A DNA stretch of 64,000 nt, from NCBI GenBank assembly GCA_027449885.1, contig DAIDKS010000032.1, forward strand, positions 1-64,000, in the 5' to 3' direction. This DNA comes from Acidimicrobiaceae bacterium. GTDB taxonomy: Bacteria > Actinomycetota > Acidimicrobiia > Acidimicrobiales > RAAP-2. A program made the translations under genes and the position numbers. Of the stretch, positions 17,147-29,658 are shown piece by piece. The stretch's first letter is position 1. Each line of letters opens with the position of its first letter. The notes beneath the pieces are model-generated. The model worked only from the letters and a program-made list of their open reading frames with translations. It was not told the origin of the DNA and made no database searches.

Positions 17147-17826
17147 GGGGCGGCGACCGCCGCGGCCCGCAGCGCTCGAGCGGCGGCGAGGGCGTCCGGG
17201 CGAGCGAAGATGGCCGAGCCCGCCACCAGCACGTTGGCACCCGCCGCCACCGCGCGGGGCGCGGTGGTCGCGTCGATACCACCGTCGACCTCGATATCGC
17301 ACCGCAGCCCCTCGGCGTCCACGATCTCCCTCGCCGCACGGACCTTCTCGAGCACGTCGGCCATGAAGGACTGCCCCCCGAATCCGGGGAAGACGGTCAT
17401 CAGCAAGAGGAGGTCGATCTCGCCGAGGAACGGGGTCACCACGTCGAGGGGTGTGTCGGGGTTGGCGGCGACGCCGACGCGCAGCCCCTGGGACCGGGCC
17501 TCGCGAATCAGCGCGGCGGTGTCGCCCACCTCGACGTGAACGGTGCAGCCGTCGGCACCGGCGCGGGCGAAGGACTCGAGGTAGCGCCCGGGATTGTCCA
17601 TCATCAGGTGACAGTCGAAGAATCGTTCGCTGTAGCGGCGTAGCGAGGCCACCACCGGCGGCCCGATCGTCACGTTCGGCACGAAGTGGCCGTCCATGAC
17701 GTCAACGTGGAGCCAGTCGGTCTCGGCGTCGACGCCACGTACCGCTGCCGCCAGGTTGCCGAAGTCCGCCGAGAGAATCGACGGGGCGATGCGCAGCTGC
17801 CCCGGCGGTCCGGCGTCGATGCTCAC
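17143..17826 (-). CDS. rpe: Ribulose-phosphate 3-epimerase
   Basis: Rpe interconverts ribulose 5-phosphate and xylulose 5-phosphate in the pentose phosphate pathway. The TIM-barrel motifs are complete: IAPSILSADFGNLA, HVDVMDGHFVPNVTIGP, HLMMDNPGRYLESF, MTVFPGFGGQSF and EVDGGIDATTAP. Its product ribulose 5-phosphate feeds the RibB reaction of the adjacent rib genes. The GTG start overlaps the fmt stop. Confidence 0.97.
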   Translation of the reverse strand: MSIDAGPPGQLRIAPSILSADFGNLAAAVRGVDAETDWLHVDVMDGHFVPNVTIGPPVVASLRRYSERFFDCHLMMDNPGRYLESFARAGADGCTVHVEVGDTAALIREARSQGLRVGVAANPDTPLDVVTPFLGEIDLLLLMTVFPGFGGQSFMADVLEKVRAAREIVDAEGLRCDIEVDGGIDATTAPRAVAAGANVLVAGSAIFARPDALAAARALRAAAVAAP

Positions 17827-18716
17827 GGCTCCAGATTAGGGAGGTCACCGCTCCCCCAGGCGCACTCTCCGACCCGCCAGCCCCGCCACCACGCGGTGGC
17901 CACCATCGTGCGCCCGCCGTCGGGGCGGACCTCGTCGAGTCGCAGGGCGCCGTCGGGGAATCCCAGCGTCGGGTGGCCGTCCGGCGCCTCGAGGCGACCC
18001 GCGGGGACTCCCGCGTCACTGCGCGAGACCCGCACGATTCGCAGTCGCGTTCCGGGGAGGGTGATGAAGGCCCGCTCCAGGCGCACGCGCCGTTCGGCCA
18101 GCGCGACCCCGTCGTCGACGCGCACGCGCCACTCGTCGGGCTGCACCTTCTCGGCGTAGGTGGCGGCGCCGACCTGGGCGACGGGCTCGTCGAGACGATG
18201 CGGGTCGGCGAGGACCTCCACGATCAGCGCGGCCCCGAGCGTGGCGAGCTCGGAGGTCAGCTCGCCGGCGGTCTTACCGGTCACCGTGGTCCGCGCGCGA
18301 GCGTGGACGGGTCCCGTGTCGAGGGTCGGCTCGAGCGACATGATCGACACCCCGGTCTCCTCGTCGCCGGCGAGGATGGCCCGCTCGACGGGCGCCGCCC
18401 CCCGCCAGCGGGGCAGCAGCGAGAAGTGGACGTTGAGCATGGGGAGCCGCTCCAGGACCGCCGCCGGGACGATGGCCCCGTAGGCGACGACGACGCCCCA
18501 CTGGGCCCCGAGGTCGACCACGTCGCTCACGCGGTGGTGGACGGGCAGTCCGAGCTCTCGGGCCGCGACGGCCACCGGGCTCGGCGAGAGCGCGCCGCCT
18601 CGTCCTCGACGTCGGTCGGGTCGGGTGACGACCGCCACCACCTCGTGGCCCGCGGCGACGAGCGCCCGCAGGGTGGGCACGGCCGCGTCGGGCGTCCCCA
18701 GGAAGACGAGGCGCAC
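17823..18716 (-). CDS. fmt: Methionyl-tRNA formyltransferase
   Basis: Fmt formylates initiator Met-tRNA using 10-formyl-tetrahydrofolate. The catalytic core has MRLVFLGTPDAAVPTL, LNVHFSLLPRWRGAAPVERAI (the HxSLLP catalytic segment) and DTGPV. A C-terminal tRNA-binding OB-like domain begins near residue 200. The GTG start abuts the def stop directly. The def-fmt pair is the classical arrangement. Confidence 0.96.
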   Translation of the reverse strand: MRLVFLGTPDAAVPTLRALVAAGHEVVAVVTRPDRRRGRGGALSPSPVAVAARELGLPVHHRVSDVVDLGAQWGVVVAYGAIVPAAVLERLPMLNVHFSLLPRWRGAAPVERAILAGDEETGVSIMSLEPTLDTGPVHARARTTVTGKTAGELTSELATLGAALIVEVLADPHRLDEPVAQVGAATYAEKVQPDEWRVRVDDGVALAERRVRLERAFITLPGTRLRIVRVSRSDAGVPAGRLEAPDGHPTLGFPDGALRLDEVRPDGGRTMVATAWWRGWRVGECAWGSGDLPNLEP

Positions 18717-19250
18717 CTACTCTCCGAGCAGGCGAGCGAGCCCGTCGGGGTCGCCGGGAGCCAGGCGCATCCGCTGCTGGCGTAGGAGCTTGCGCGCCGC
18801 GCGCCGCTGTTCGTCGTCGAGGCGCTCCACGAGCAGGACGCCGTCGAGGTGATCCATCTCGTGCTGGAAGATGCGCCCCTCGAACTCGTCGGTCTCGATG
18901 TCGATCTCACGGCCGTCGAGGTCGTACCCGCGCAGGTGGACCGCGTCCGGACGGGTGATCTCCCAACTGAGCCCCGGCACCGAGAGGCACCCCTCCTCGT
19001 AGGTCCACTCCCCCGCCGTCTCGACGATCACCGGGTTGACGACGACCACCGGGCCGTCACCCTTGTCGTAGACGAAGAGCCGACGCTGCACGCCGACCTG
19101 GTTCGCCGCGAGCCCGACGCCCGGAGCCTCGTACATGGTCTCGATCATCGTCTCGGCCAGCGCGGCGACGCGGCCGTCGATGTCCTCGACCGGCTGGGCG
19201 ACCTGGGTCAGCACGGGGTCGCCGTAGACGCGGATCGGCAGGGTGGTCAC
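18717..19250 (-). CDS. def: Peptide deformylase
   Basis: Def removes the N-formyl group from new proteins. All three conserved motifs are present: GVGLAANQVG (44-53), EGCLSVPG with metal ligand Cys88, and QHEMDH with ligands His130 and His134 and catalytic Glu131. The 177 residues fit type 1 enzymes. The GTG start at 19250 has no Shine-Dalgarno but has TAGCGT exactly 6 nt upstream, so def probably has its own leaderless promoter inside the long minus-strand cluster. Confidence 0.97.
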   Translation of the reverse strand: MTTLPIRVYGDPVLTQVAQPVEDIDGRVAALAETMIETMYEAPGVGLAANQVGVQRRLFVYDKGDGPVVVVNPVIVETAGEWTYEEGCLSVPGLSWEITRPDAVHLRGYDLDGREIDIETDEFEGRIFQHEMDHLDGVLLVERLDDEQRRAARKLLRQQRMRLAPGDPDGLARLLGE

Positions 19251-19256
19251 TCGTCC

Positions 19257-19262
19257 ACGCTA
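19257..19262 (-). promoter_or_regulatory. Leaderless-type -10 element (def)
   Basis: TAGCGT, 6 nt (GGACGA), then the def GTG. It lies in the 17-nt gap after priA. Confidence 0.55.
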
Positions 19263-19267
19263 CCGGG

Positions 19268-20962
19268 TCACTCGACGGCGACGCGCAGTCCCGGGGGCCG
19301 GGGGTGGGCGCGCAGCTCCGCCACGAGCGTCGCCACGTCCGACGCGTGCACCTCGGTACGCACCCCGTCGCCCCGCAGGATCACTCGAGAGGTGTCGAGG
19401 ACCGCCGCGAACTCCGCGACGCCCTCGCCGTAGAGGAGCGCGGTCGCGCCGTAGGGGGCGAGACCGAGGTCGCGGGCGACCTGGACGTCCTCCTCGCGCA
19501 CCGCGGTGAGGTCGCCCCGCTGCGCCGCCGCCACCACGGGGTCGTCGCCCCGCCGCGTCTGCACGATGATCCGCCCCCATCCCTCCGCGCGACCACCGAC
19601 GAGCCGACCCGCCCGGGCGAGGGCTCGCAGGGCGTCGCGTCGGGCCGTCGCCCGCGGCGCCAGCAGGTACTCGTCGAAGTCGGCGACGACCACCAGGGCC
19701 GCACGCCGGACGCGGCCCCACAGGGACTCCGTTCCCACGACGACGCGCGCGAGTGGCGCGTCGAGCGGCGTCTGGGACGTCACCTCGCTCACCGGCTGAC
19801 CCAGCTGTGCACTCACGTCACGCACCAGCGTCGTGACGCCCGAGCGCACCGCGCGCACTCGGGTCGCACCACAGGACCGACAGAACTTCTCGCGGGGCTC
19901 GTGCGCGTCGTCGCACTGGAGCGACGCGCCCACCTCGCGTTCGGCGAGCCCGCAGACGGCACAGCGCTGCAGCTCGCCGCAGGTCGCGCACGCGAGGAGC
20001 CGCCCCCGACCGAGCCGGGGGTGGAGCACGGCGACGGCGATCGGCTCGTCCCCGGCGAGGGATCGGTGCGCCGCCTCGAGGGCCGCGCGCGAGAGCACGC
20101 CGTCATGGGGGTCGGCGCGTCGCCGGTCCACGACCTCGATTCGGGGCCATCCGTCGGCCAGGCGGTCGACGCGCGACGTGGCGGCCGCGGCCAGGACGGG
20201 GTCCATGACGCTCGCCGTCGCCCACCACGACGCCCCCGCCCGGCGAGCTCGCTCGCGCACCACCTCCAGCGCGTTCCAGGTCGGCGCGGCGCTCGACACG
20301 TAGCCGTCGTCGTCGGCGTCGATCACGACCGCGCCGGCGAGATCGCCGATGGGGGCGAAGGCCGCGCCACGCGTCCCGACCACGACCGGCCAGCCGGCCC
20401 GCGCCCGCTCCCACTCCTCGCCGGACGCCGTGGGGACGCCCCGACGCTCGAGTCGCCCCCTCAGCCGCTGCGCCCAGGCGTCGGTCGGCACCAGCACGAG
20501 CAGGCTCGCCCCCGGTCGTCGGGTCGACCGGTAGGCGGCCAGCACCAGCTCGAGGGGATCCGTCGTCGGCGCCACCTCGACGACCCCCGCCGGCGGCAGC
20601 CTCGTCACCGGGCCCCGTAGATCGGGCGCGGGCGGGACGACGGGGAGGTCGCGCACGATGCGCGACGGTGACGCCGCGCGAAGGAAGCGCACGCGCGTGC
20701 TCGCCCAGCGCTGCGCCGCCCACTGGCTCAGCTCGACGAGGTCCCCGGGGGGACCGAGGCCCCGCCCGGCGAGGATCGGCTTGAGGTCGTCGCCGGGCTC
20801 CGCCTCCCCGACGACCCAGGCTCTGACCCGTCGATGATGGAGGTCGACCCTCACGAGGTCACCGACTCGAAGGGGCCCCACCCCCTCGGGCACGAGGTAG
20901 TCGAACTCCCGGTCGAGCGCGGTCACGTCGGTGACCACGCGCACGGCACGTGGCGAGGTCAC
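19268..20962 (-). CDS. priA: PriA-like primosomal protein, ATPase-degenerate
   Basis: PriA restarts stalled replication forks. The N-terminal DNA-binding region ([20 protein letters not shown]) and the zinc-binding region ([14 protein letters not shown] and FCRSCGATR, near residues 325-380) are clear. The helicase core is degenerate. No GxxGxGKT Walker A can be found before SLLVLVPT, and the DEAH-box position reads IDADDDG. At 564 residues it is well short of the E. coli enzyme (over 700). Loss of ATPase motifs is known for actinobacterial PriA homologues, so a loading or structural role is likely. The GTG start overlaps the metK stop. Confidence 0.88.
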   Translation of the reverse strand: MTSPRAVRVVTDVTALDREFDYLVPEGVGPLRVGDLVRVDLHHRRVRAWVVGEAEPGDDLKPILAGRGLGPPGDLVELSQWAAQRWASTRVRFLRAASPSRIVRDLPVVPPAPDLRGPVTRLPPAGVVEVAPTTDPLELVLAAYRSTRRPGASLLVLVPTDAWAQRLRGRLERRGVPTASGEEWERARAGWPVVVGTRGAAFAPIGDLAGAVVIDADDDGYVSSAAPTWNALEVVRERARRAGASWWATASVMDPVLAAAATSRVDRLADGWPRIEVVDRRRADPHDGVLSRAALEAAHRSLAGDEPIAVAVLHPRLGRGRLLACATCGELQRCAVCGLAEREVGASLQCDDAHEPREKFCRSCGATRVRAVRSGVTTLVRDVSAQLGQPVSEVTSQTPLDAPLARVVVGTESLWGRVRRAALVVVADFDEYLLAPRATARRDALRALARAGRLVGGRAEGWGRIIVQTRRGDDPVVAAAQRGDLTAVREEDVQVARDLGLAPYGATALLYGEGVAEFAAVLDTSRVILRGDGVRTEVHASDVATLVAELRAHPRPPGLRVAVE

Positions 20963-22158
20963 CCCTCGAGCCCGAGCTCCCGTTGCAGGTCCGCCACGCG
21001 GGGGGTCTGCTCCCACGTGAAGCCCTGGTCCCCGCGACCGAAGTGCCCGTACGCGGCAGTGCGCTGGTAGATCGGCCGCTGGAGGTCGAGGTCCCGGATG
21101 ATCGCGGCCGGCCGCAGGTCGAAGACCTCGTCGATCGCGCGCTCGATGCGGGCCCGGTCGACCTGCTCGGTCCCGAAGGTCTCGACGAGGAGCGACACGG
21201 GCCGGGCAACCCCGATCGCGTAGGCGACCTGGATCTCGCACCGCCGGGCCGCACCCGCGGCGACCACGTGCTTGGCCACCCAGCGAGCCGCGTACGCGGC
21301 GGAGCGGTCGACCTTGGACGGGTCCTTGCCCGAGAAGGCCCCGCCACCGTGACGGGCCATGCCGCCGTAGGTGTCGACGATGATCTTGCGTCCGGTGAGC
21401 CCCGCGTCGGCGTGGGGACCACCGATGACGAACTTGCCCGACGGATTGACGATGAAACGCGTCGAGGACGTGTCGAGGTCGGCCGGCAGCATGGGGGCGA
21501 TCACGTGCTCCACGACGTCCGTGTAGATGGTCTCGTGGGCGTAGCCCTCGTCGTGCTGCGTGGAGACGAGGACCGTGTCGACGGCGACGGGGCGCCCGCC
21601 CTCGTAGGCGATCGTCACCTGGGTCTTGCCGTCGGGCCCCAGGTACGGGACCAGTCCCGATCGACGCGCCTGGCTGAGGCGCATCGAGAGGCGGTGAGCC
21701 AGCCAGATGGGAACCGGCATGTAGTCGGCGTTGTCGTCACAGGCGTAGCCGAACATCATCCCCTGGTCACCGGCACCGAGAGAGTTCAGGACGTCCTCGC
21801 CACCCTGGCCGCTGCGCAGTTCGAGCGCAGCGTCGACGCCACCGGCGATGTCCGGGCTCTGACGGCCGAGTGACACCAGGACGGCGCAGCTGTTGCCGTC
21901 GAGTCCCTTGCGCGCGTCGTCGTAGCCAATGTCGAGGATCGTCTTGCGCGCGACGGCGCTGATGTCGATCGCCGTCGTCGTCGTGATCTCTCCGGCGACG
22001 ACGCAGAGGCCCGTCGTCAGGAGCGTCTCGCAGGCCACGCGGGCCTCGGGATCGTGGACCAGGATCGCGTCGAGGACGGCGTCGGAGATCTGGTCCGCCA
22101 TCTTGTCCGGGTGTCCCTCGGTCACCGACTCCGAGGTGAATAGCGTCCGATCGCTCAT
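20959..22158 (-). CDS. metK: S-adenosylmethionine synthetase
   Basis: MetK makes S-adenosylmethionine from methionine and [25 protein letters not shown] at the N-terminus, the signature [12 protein letters not shown] near residue 118, and [16 protein letters not shown] near residue 265 (the phosphate-binding loop) are all intact. The 399 residues are typical. The ATG overlaps the coaBC stop and is preceded by GAGGAG. No SAM riboswitch is present, since the gene is internal to a transcription unit. Confidence 0.98.
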   Translation of the reverse strand: MSDRTLFTSESVTEGHPDKMADQISDAVLDAILVHDPEARVACETLLTTGLCVVAGEITTTTAIDISAVARKTILDIGYDDARKGLDGNSCAVLVSLGRQSPDIAGGVDAALELRSGQGGEDVLNSLGAGDQGMMFGYACDDNADYMPVPIWLAHRLSMRLSQARRSGLVPYLGPDGKTQVTIAYEGGRPVAVDTVLVSTQHDEGYAHETIYTDVVEHVIAPMLPADLDTSSTRFIVNPSGKFVIGGPHADAGLTGRKIIVDTYGGMARHGGGAFSGKDPSKVDRSAAYAARWVAKHVVAAGAARRCEIQVAYAIGVARPVSLLVETFGTEQVDRARIERAIDEVFDLRPAAIIRDLDLQRPIYQRTAAYGHFGRGDQGFTWEQTPRVADLQRELGLEG

Positions 22159-23387
22159 CGATCTCCTCGCTCGCGCATCACGGCCACCCTAGTCAAGACC
22201 TCTAGGGCGACCCCCTCCTTCGACTGGCGGGCGACGTGGGTCGCCGACGCCGTCGGACTGAGGAGGGTCACCTCGTTGGTCTCCGCCTCGAAGCCCGCAC
22301 CGGGCACCGTGACGTCGTTGACGACGAGGAGGTCGACTCCCTTGCGCTCGAGCTTCGCCGTCGCGTTGGACACCACGTCGCGGGACTCCGCGGCGAATCC
22401 CACGACGATCTGGTCGCGACGTCGACGCTCGCGGATCTCGGACAGGACGTCGGGGGTCGGGGTGAGCTCGAGACGCGGAACGCCGTCGGCCTTCTTCAGC
22501 TTGTGCTCGGCCCGGGGAACCGTGAAGTCCGCGATGGCCGCCGCCATGATGACGACGTCACTCGCGTCCAGCCGGTCGAGCACGGCCTGACGCATCTCCG
22601 AGGCGCTGACGACCCGAACGATCCGGACCCGCCGGGCGACGTCGAGGGCCACGTCGAGATCGCTCGCCGTCACGAGGGTGACGTCGGCACCGAGGCGGGC
22701 CGCCACCGTCGCGAGCGCGTGCCCCTGACGACCCGAGGAGCGATTGGTGATGACCCGCACGGGGTCGATCGCCTCGCGGGTCCCCCCGGCGCTCACCAGG
22801 ACGCGGACGCCGCTCAAGGGGCCCCGGTAGCCCCGCACGATCCGCGTCGTGAGGTCCGTGATCGTCGCGGGGTCGGCCAGTCGGCCGGGTCCGCTGTCGC
22901 CACCCGCGAGCGGCCCGTCGTCGGGGTCGAGGACGAGGACGCCCCGTCGCCGCAGGGTGGCGAGGTTCTCCTGGACCGATGGCTGCTCCCACATCTCGGT
23001 GTGCATGGCCGGGCACAGGAGGACCGGCGCCCGCGTCGCGAGGATCGTCGCGGTGAGGAGGTCGTCGGCGAGCCCGGCGGCGAGCCGAGCGATCAGGTGC
23101 GCCGTCGCCGGTGCCACCACGACCACGTCGGCCGACTGGCCGAGTCGCGTGTGGGGAATGGGCGTCGAGGGGTCGTCGTAGAGACTGACCCGAGCCGGCT
23201 CCCCCGCGAGGGCCGTGAAGGTCAGGGGCGCGACGAACCGGGTGGCGTCACGCGTGAGGACGGGCGTGACCGAGAAGCCGTTCTCCTTGAGTCGCCGCAG
23301 CACCTCGACGGCCTTGTAGGCCGCGATGCCCCCGGCGACTCCGAGGACGACTCGGGCGGACGCTTCCTCAGGCGTCTCGGAGGGCAT
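22155..23387 (-). CDS. coaBC: Phosphopantothenoylcysteine synthetase/decarboxylase CoaBC
   Basis: This fused enzyme performs two steps of coenzyme A synthesis. The N-terminal flavin decarboxylase CoaC has [28 protein letters not shown] and PAMHTEMW (His in place of the Asn of the E. coli PAMN). Its substrate clamp reads [11 protein letters not shown], with Gly where E. coli Dfp has an active-site Cys. The C-terminal synthetase CoaB begins near residue 192 ([20 protein letters not shown]) and contains [12 protein letters not shown]. The start overlaps the end of rpoZ by 20 nt. No alternative start is available between this ATG and the first conserved strand. Confidence 0.94.
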   Translation of the reverse strand: MPSETPEEASARVVLGVAGGIAAYKAVEVLRRLKENGFSVTPVLTRDATRFVAPLTFTALAGEPARVSLYDDPSTPIPHTRLGQSADVVVVAPATAHLIARLAAGLADDLLTATILATRAPVLLCPAMHTEMWEQPSVQENLATLRRRGVLVLDPDDGPLAGGDSGPGRLADPATITDLTTRIVRGYRGPLSGVRVLVSAGGTREAIDPVRVITNRSSGRQGHALATVAARLGADVTLVTASDLDVALDVARRVRIVRVVSASEMRQAVLDRLDASDVVIMAAAIADFTVPRAEHKLKKADGVPRLELTPTPDVLSEIRERRRRDQIVVGFAAESRDVVSNATAKLERKGVDLLVVNDVTVPGAGFEAETNEVTLLSPTASATHVARQSKEGVALEVLTRVAVMRERGDR

Positions 23388-23718
23388 CGATGAAGTTCTC
23401 GAGGTTGGCGCCCGGGTCCGCGGACGCCTGCGCCTCCTCGTGCGCGACGCGCTCGGCCTCGAGCTCCTCGGCCGTCGGTCGGTGGAACCTCAACTTGCTC
23501 TCGTAGAGCTCCTCCATGGCGAGCGACAGCGACTTGTTCGACAACGAGGTCACCTGGGGCGGGATCACCGTTCCGTGACCGGCTCCCAGGCCGTTGTAGT
23601 AGTCGTTGATCTCGCGGGCGCGGATCGAGGCCACGGCGACCAGGGTGAAGCGGGACCCGTCCACGTCCTCGAGCAACGCCTCGATGGGGGGGTCGACCAG
23701 CGTCGGGCGCTCAGCCAT
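23368..23718 (-). CDS. rpoZ: DNA-directed RNA polymerase omega subunit
   Basis: Omega supports RNA polymerase assembly. The 116-residue protein has the actinobacterial pattern: PPIEALLEDVDGSRFTLVAVASIRAREINDYYN, the conserved core that clamps beta', followed by SLSLAMEELYESKLRF. The ATG is preceded by GAGG and overlaps the gmk stop by 8 nt. The gmk-rpoZ-coaBC-metK order is standard in Actinobacteria. Confidence 0.95.
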   Translation of the reverse strand: MAERPTLVDPPIEALLEDVDGSRFTLVAVASIRAREINDYYNGLGAGHGTVIPPQVTSLSNKSLSLAMEELYESKLRFHRPTAEELEAERVAHEEAQASADPGANLENFIDALRDA

Positions 23719-24331
23719 GGTGTCCGTCCTCTTTCCCGGCTCGACGATGCCGTCGGAGCCCTTCCAGTATAGAGATGATCTCGTCGGCGGCCCGCTCCAC
23801 GTCGTCGTTGACGATCACGAAGTCGGCGAGGTCCCGCCCGTGGCTGAGTTCGGTGGGGGCACTCGCCAGGCGGCGCGTGACGTGGTCGTCCGAGTCGCCA
23901 CGCCCCCGCAGACGGCTCTCCAGGTGCTCCGGCGACGGTGGCTCGATGAGGAAGATGACCGCGTCGGGCTGTTGGGCCCGGACCTGGGCCGCCCCCTGGG
24001 TCTCGATCTCGAGGAGGACGTCGGCGTCGGCCGTCCCCGACGGGACGGGCGTCCCGTAGAGGTTGCCCTGGAACTGGGCCCACTCGAGGAAGCGCCCCTC
24101 GTCGATCGCGCGCTCGAAGGCGTCGCGGTCCACGAAGACGTACTCGTCACCATGCTCACCCGCTCTCGGCGGACGCGTCGTCCAACTCCGGCTCAGCCAG
24201 AGGCGAGCATCGCGATCCACCAGTCGCTGCGCGAGCGTCCCCTTGCCGACCCCCCCGGGGCCGATCAGGACCGCGACCAGCGACTCAGCGCACAAGGGCG
24301 CGGAAGAGTTCGGCGCGTTGCTTGGGCCCAA
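23711..24331 (-). CDS. gmk: Guanylate kinase
   Basis: Gmk phosphorylates GMP to GDP. The P-loop reads GPGGVGKGT, and the GMP-binding segment includes SRSWTTRPPRAGEHGDEYVFV and FLEWAQFQGNLYGTP. The start is uncertain. The track start is a TTG at 24331 that overlaps mihF by 47 nt. A second TTG at 24295 would overlap by 11 nt and place the P-loop near residue 12, closer to the family norm. Neither has a convincing Shine-Dalgarno, so translation is probably coupled to mihF. Confidence 0.93.
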   Translation of the reverse strand: MGPSNAPNSSAPLCAESLVAVLIGPGGVGKGTLAQRLVDRDARLWLSRSWTTRPPRAGEHGDEYVFVDRDAFERAIDEGRFLEWAQFQGNLYGTPVPSGTADADVLLEIETQGAAQVRAQQPDAVIFLIEPPSPEHLESRLRGRGDSDDHVTRRLASAPTELSHGRDLADFVIVNDDVERAADEIISILEGLRRHRRAGKEDGHHG

Positions 24332-24605
24332 GGCCCCGCACCCGCCGCGTCTTGGCGATCTGGGCCCGCGACATGATGCGCTCCGCCTTCACCTCGCCGA
24401 TGGCCGGCAGCGCGCTGATCAAGTCGTACGCCCGCATCTGGGCCACGCACTCCTCGTGGTCCGCCAACTCGAAGAGGTCGGCCAAAGAAAGTTCACCCGT
24501 CTTGATCAGACGCTTCACTTCCGCACGGCGGCGACGGTTGGCGACAGCGAGGCGCGACGCGGCGACCCGCTGGTCCTGGGAGAGGCTGGGCGGTACCGGT
24601 GTCAC
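24285..24605 (-). CDS. mihF: Actinobacterial integration host factor (mIHF)
   Basis: mIHF is an actinobacterial nucleoid-associated protein, unrelated to the alpha/beta IHF of Proteobacteria. The 106-residue sequence matches it: SQDQRVAASRLAVANRRRRAEVKRLIKTGELSL, then a helix-two-turn-helix-like DNA-binding region, DLISALPAIGEVKAERIM and RRVRGLGPKQRAELF. Its place beside gmk and rpoZ is typical. I start at the GTG at 24605 because TATTCT lies exactly 6 nt upstream, and the extra 23 residues of the track ORF are not family-like. Confidence 0.93.
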   Translation of the reverse strand: MTPVPPSLSQDQRVAASRLAVANRRRRAEVKRLIKTGELSLADLFELADHEECVAQMRAYDLISALPAIGEVKAERIMSRAQIAKTRRVRGLGPKQRAELFRALVR

Positions 24606-24611
24606 GGCCTC

Positions 24612-24617
24612 AGAATA
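24612..24617 (-). promoter_or_regulatory. Leaderless-type -10 element (mihF)
   Basis: TATTCT, 6 nt (GAGGCC), then the mihF GTG, in the short gap downstream of pyrF. Confidence 0.55.
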
Positions 24618-24645
24618 TCCTTCAGACGCCTCGCGTGCCCGTATG

Positions 24646-25479
24646 TCAGAGCAGGATCGCGCCGGCCTCGTCACGCCACCGCGCCGCCTCGCGCGCGAGG
24701 ACCCGTCGCTCGGGGCCGGCCGCGAGGACGGACCGACTCACGCTGATCAGGACCGACGCTCGACGCGCCCCCCGTGTGGCCCGGGCCGCGTCCTCCACGC
24801 TGGCCCCCTGGGCCCCGACGCCCGGGACGAGGACGGCTCCGGGCAGGTTGCGCAGGTCCACCCCTCGGTGCTCGCGGGTCGCCCCGATCACCACCCCCAC
24901 CGCTCCTCGAGCCGCATCCCCGCCGAGGGTGCGCACCTCGTCGACGACCAGGGCCTCCACGGATCGGCCGTCCTCGGTACGTGCCGACTGCAGCGTCACA
25001 CCCTCTTCGTTGGAGGAGCCCGCGACCACGAAGACGCCGCGGCCCGAGAGACGAGCGCGCTCTACCACCGGACCGAGGGCTCCGACCCCCAGGTAGGGCG
25101 AGACGGTCAGGGCGTCGACCCGCAGAGGCGACGTCGCATCGAGCCAGGCGTCGCCGTAGGCGGCGGCACTGGTGGAGATGTCACCACGCTTCGCGTCGCC
25201 GATCGTGATCAGGCCACCACTGCGCGCGTCGTCGAGCGCTCGCTCGAGCGCGAGGTACCCCGCCGACCCGAAGCGCTCGAAGAAGGCCACCTGGGGTTTG
25301 ACGACCGCGACCACGCCGACCACACTCTCGACGACCCGTCGCGCCACGTACTCGACGCCCGAGGCGTCGTCGTCGCGCCCCCAGTCACGCAGGAGCGTCG
25401 GACTGGGATCGATGCCGACGCAGAGGGGTCCGAGGCCCTCGATGGCCCGGGTCAGCCGCTCCGCGAAGCTCTCACTCAT
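24646..25479 (-). CDS. pyrF: Orotidine 5'-phosphate decarboxylase
   Basis: PyrF converts OMP to UMP, the last de novo pyrimidine step. The catalytic DAKRGDIS (Asp/Lys/Asp array) near residue 95 and the N-terminal LCVGIDPSPTLLRDWG identify the type 2 (mycobacterial-like) enzyme. VVKPQVAFFERFGSAG adds the substrate-binding strand. The 277 residues fit that subfamily. Its ATG overlaps the pyrD stop by 8 nt, and it closes the pyrimidine operon. Confidence 0.96.
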   Translation of the reverse strand: MSESFAERLTRAIEGLGPLCVGIDPSPTLLRDWGRDDDASGVEYVARRVVESVVGVVAVVKPQVAFFERFGSAGYLALERALDDARSGGLITIGDAKRGDISTSAAAYGDAWLDATSPLRVDALTVSPYLGVGALGPVVERARLSGRGVFVVAGSSNEEGVTLQSARTEDGRSVEALVVDEVRTLGGDAARGAVGVVIGATREHRGVDLRNLPGAVLVPGVGAQGASVEDAARATRGARRASVLISVSRSVLAAGPERRVLAREAARWRDEAGAILL

Positions 25480-26373
25480 GGGCCGCGCCCTTCACGGTGG
25501 CGACCGTCTCCCCGTGTCGAGCGAGCCAGTGGTCGAGCTCGCGCGCGACCCGCCACGGGGCTCGGGGGTCGGCGAAGGTCGCCGTGCCCACCTCCACCGC
25601 GTCCGCCCCGGCCATCAGCATGGCCACGGCGTCCCGCCCGGTACGAACGCCGCCGACGCCCACGATCGGAACGTCGGGCATCGCGTCGCGGCACTCGTAG
25701 ACCGCACGCAGGGCGACCGGCAGGATGGCGGCGCCGCTCACTCCCCCGCCGCCGTTACCCAGCACCGGGCGACGCTCCTCGATGTCGATCGCCATGCCGA
25801 GGACCGTGTTGACGAGCACGAGCGCCTCGGCACCGGCCTCACGAGCGGCGCGCGCGATCGGCACCAGGTCGGGAGTGTTCGGGCTCAACTTGACCCACCG
25901 GGGCACGCCCGCGACAGCGGCGGCCTCGACGGCGGCGGCCGTCGCGGCCGCCGAGTGGGCGAACATCGACTGGCGATCCTCGATGTTGGGACAGCTCGCG
26001 TTCACCTCGACGGCGACGATCTCGGCTCCGCAGAGGCCGCGGGCCGCCGCCGTGAACTCCTCAACGGTGCGCCCCCAGATCGAGGCGACGACTCGCGCGC
26101 CGCGACGACGCAGCGCCGGAAGGTCCTCCCGTCGCCAGGCGTCGACGCCCGGACCGGCCAGTCCCACCGAGTTGAGCATGGCGACACCCTGACTGGCGAC
26201 GCGAGGCGGCCGGTTGCCCAGCCAGGGGAAGGCCGCCACGGACTTCGTGACGACGGCCCCCAGCTCGGCGAGGTCGCCGTAGGCGGCCAACTCGTCGCCG
26301 AAGCCCGCGGTGCCCGCGGCGGTGAGGACGGCCGACGGCAGGACCACGTCGCCGACGGTCGTCGCCAGGCGGC

Positions 26374-26377
<4 letters not shown>
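25472..26377 (-). CDS. pyrD: Dihydroorotate dehydrogenase (class 1B-like catalytic subunit)
   Basis: This flavoprotein oxidises dihydroorotate to orotate. The TIM-barrel motifs include [13 protein letters not shown] at the N-terminus, [12 protein letters not shown] with the likely catalytic-loop Cys, [28 protein letters not shown] and [28 protein letters not shown]. It resembles class 1B, whose electrons pass through the FeS-flavin subunit PyrK. No pyrK lies in this operon. The GTG at 26377 overlaps the carB stop and gives 301 residues; the track ORF extends into carB in the wrong frame. Confidence 0.93.

Positions 26378-29657
<3,280 letters not shown>

Positions 29658-29658
<1 letters not shown>

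Noticed and set aside
24285-24674. Longer start for mihF at 24674
   Set aside because: The first 23 residues are not family-like and the TATTCT-N6-GTG signal points to 24605.
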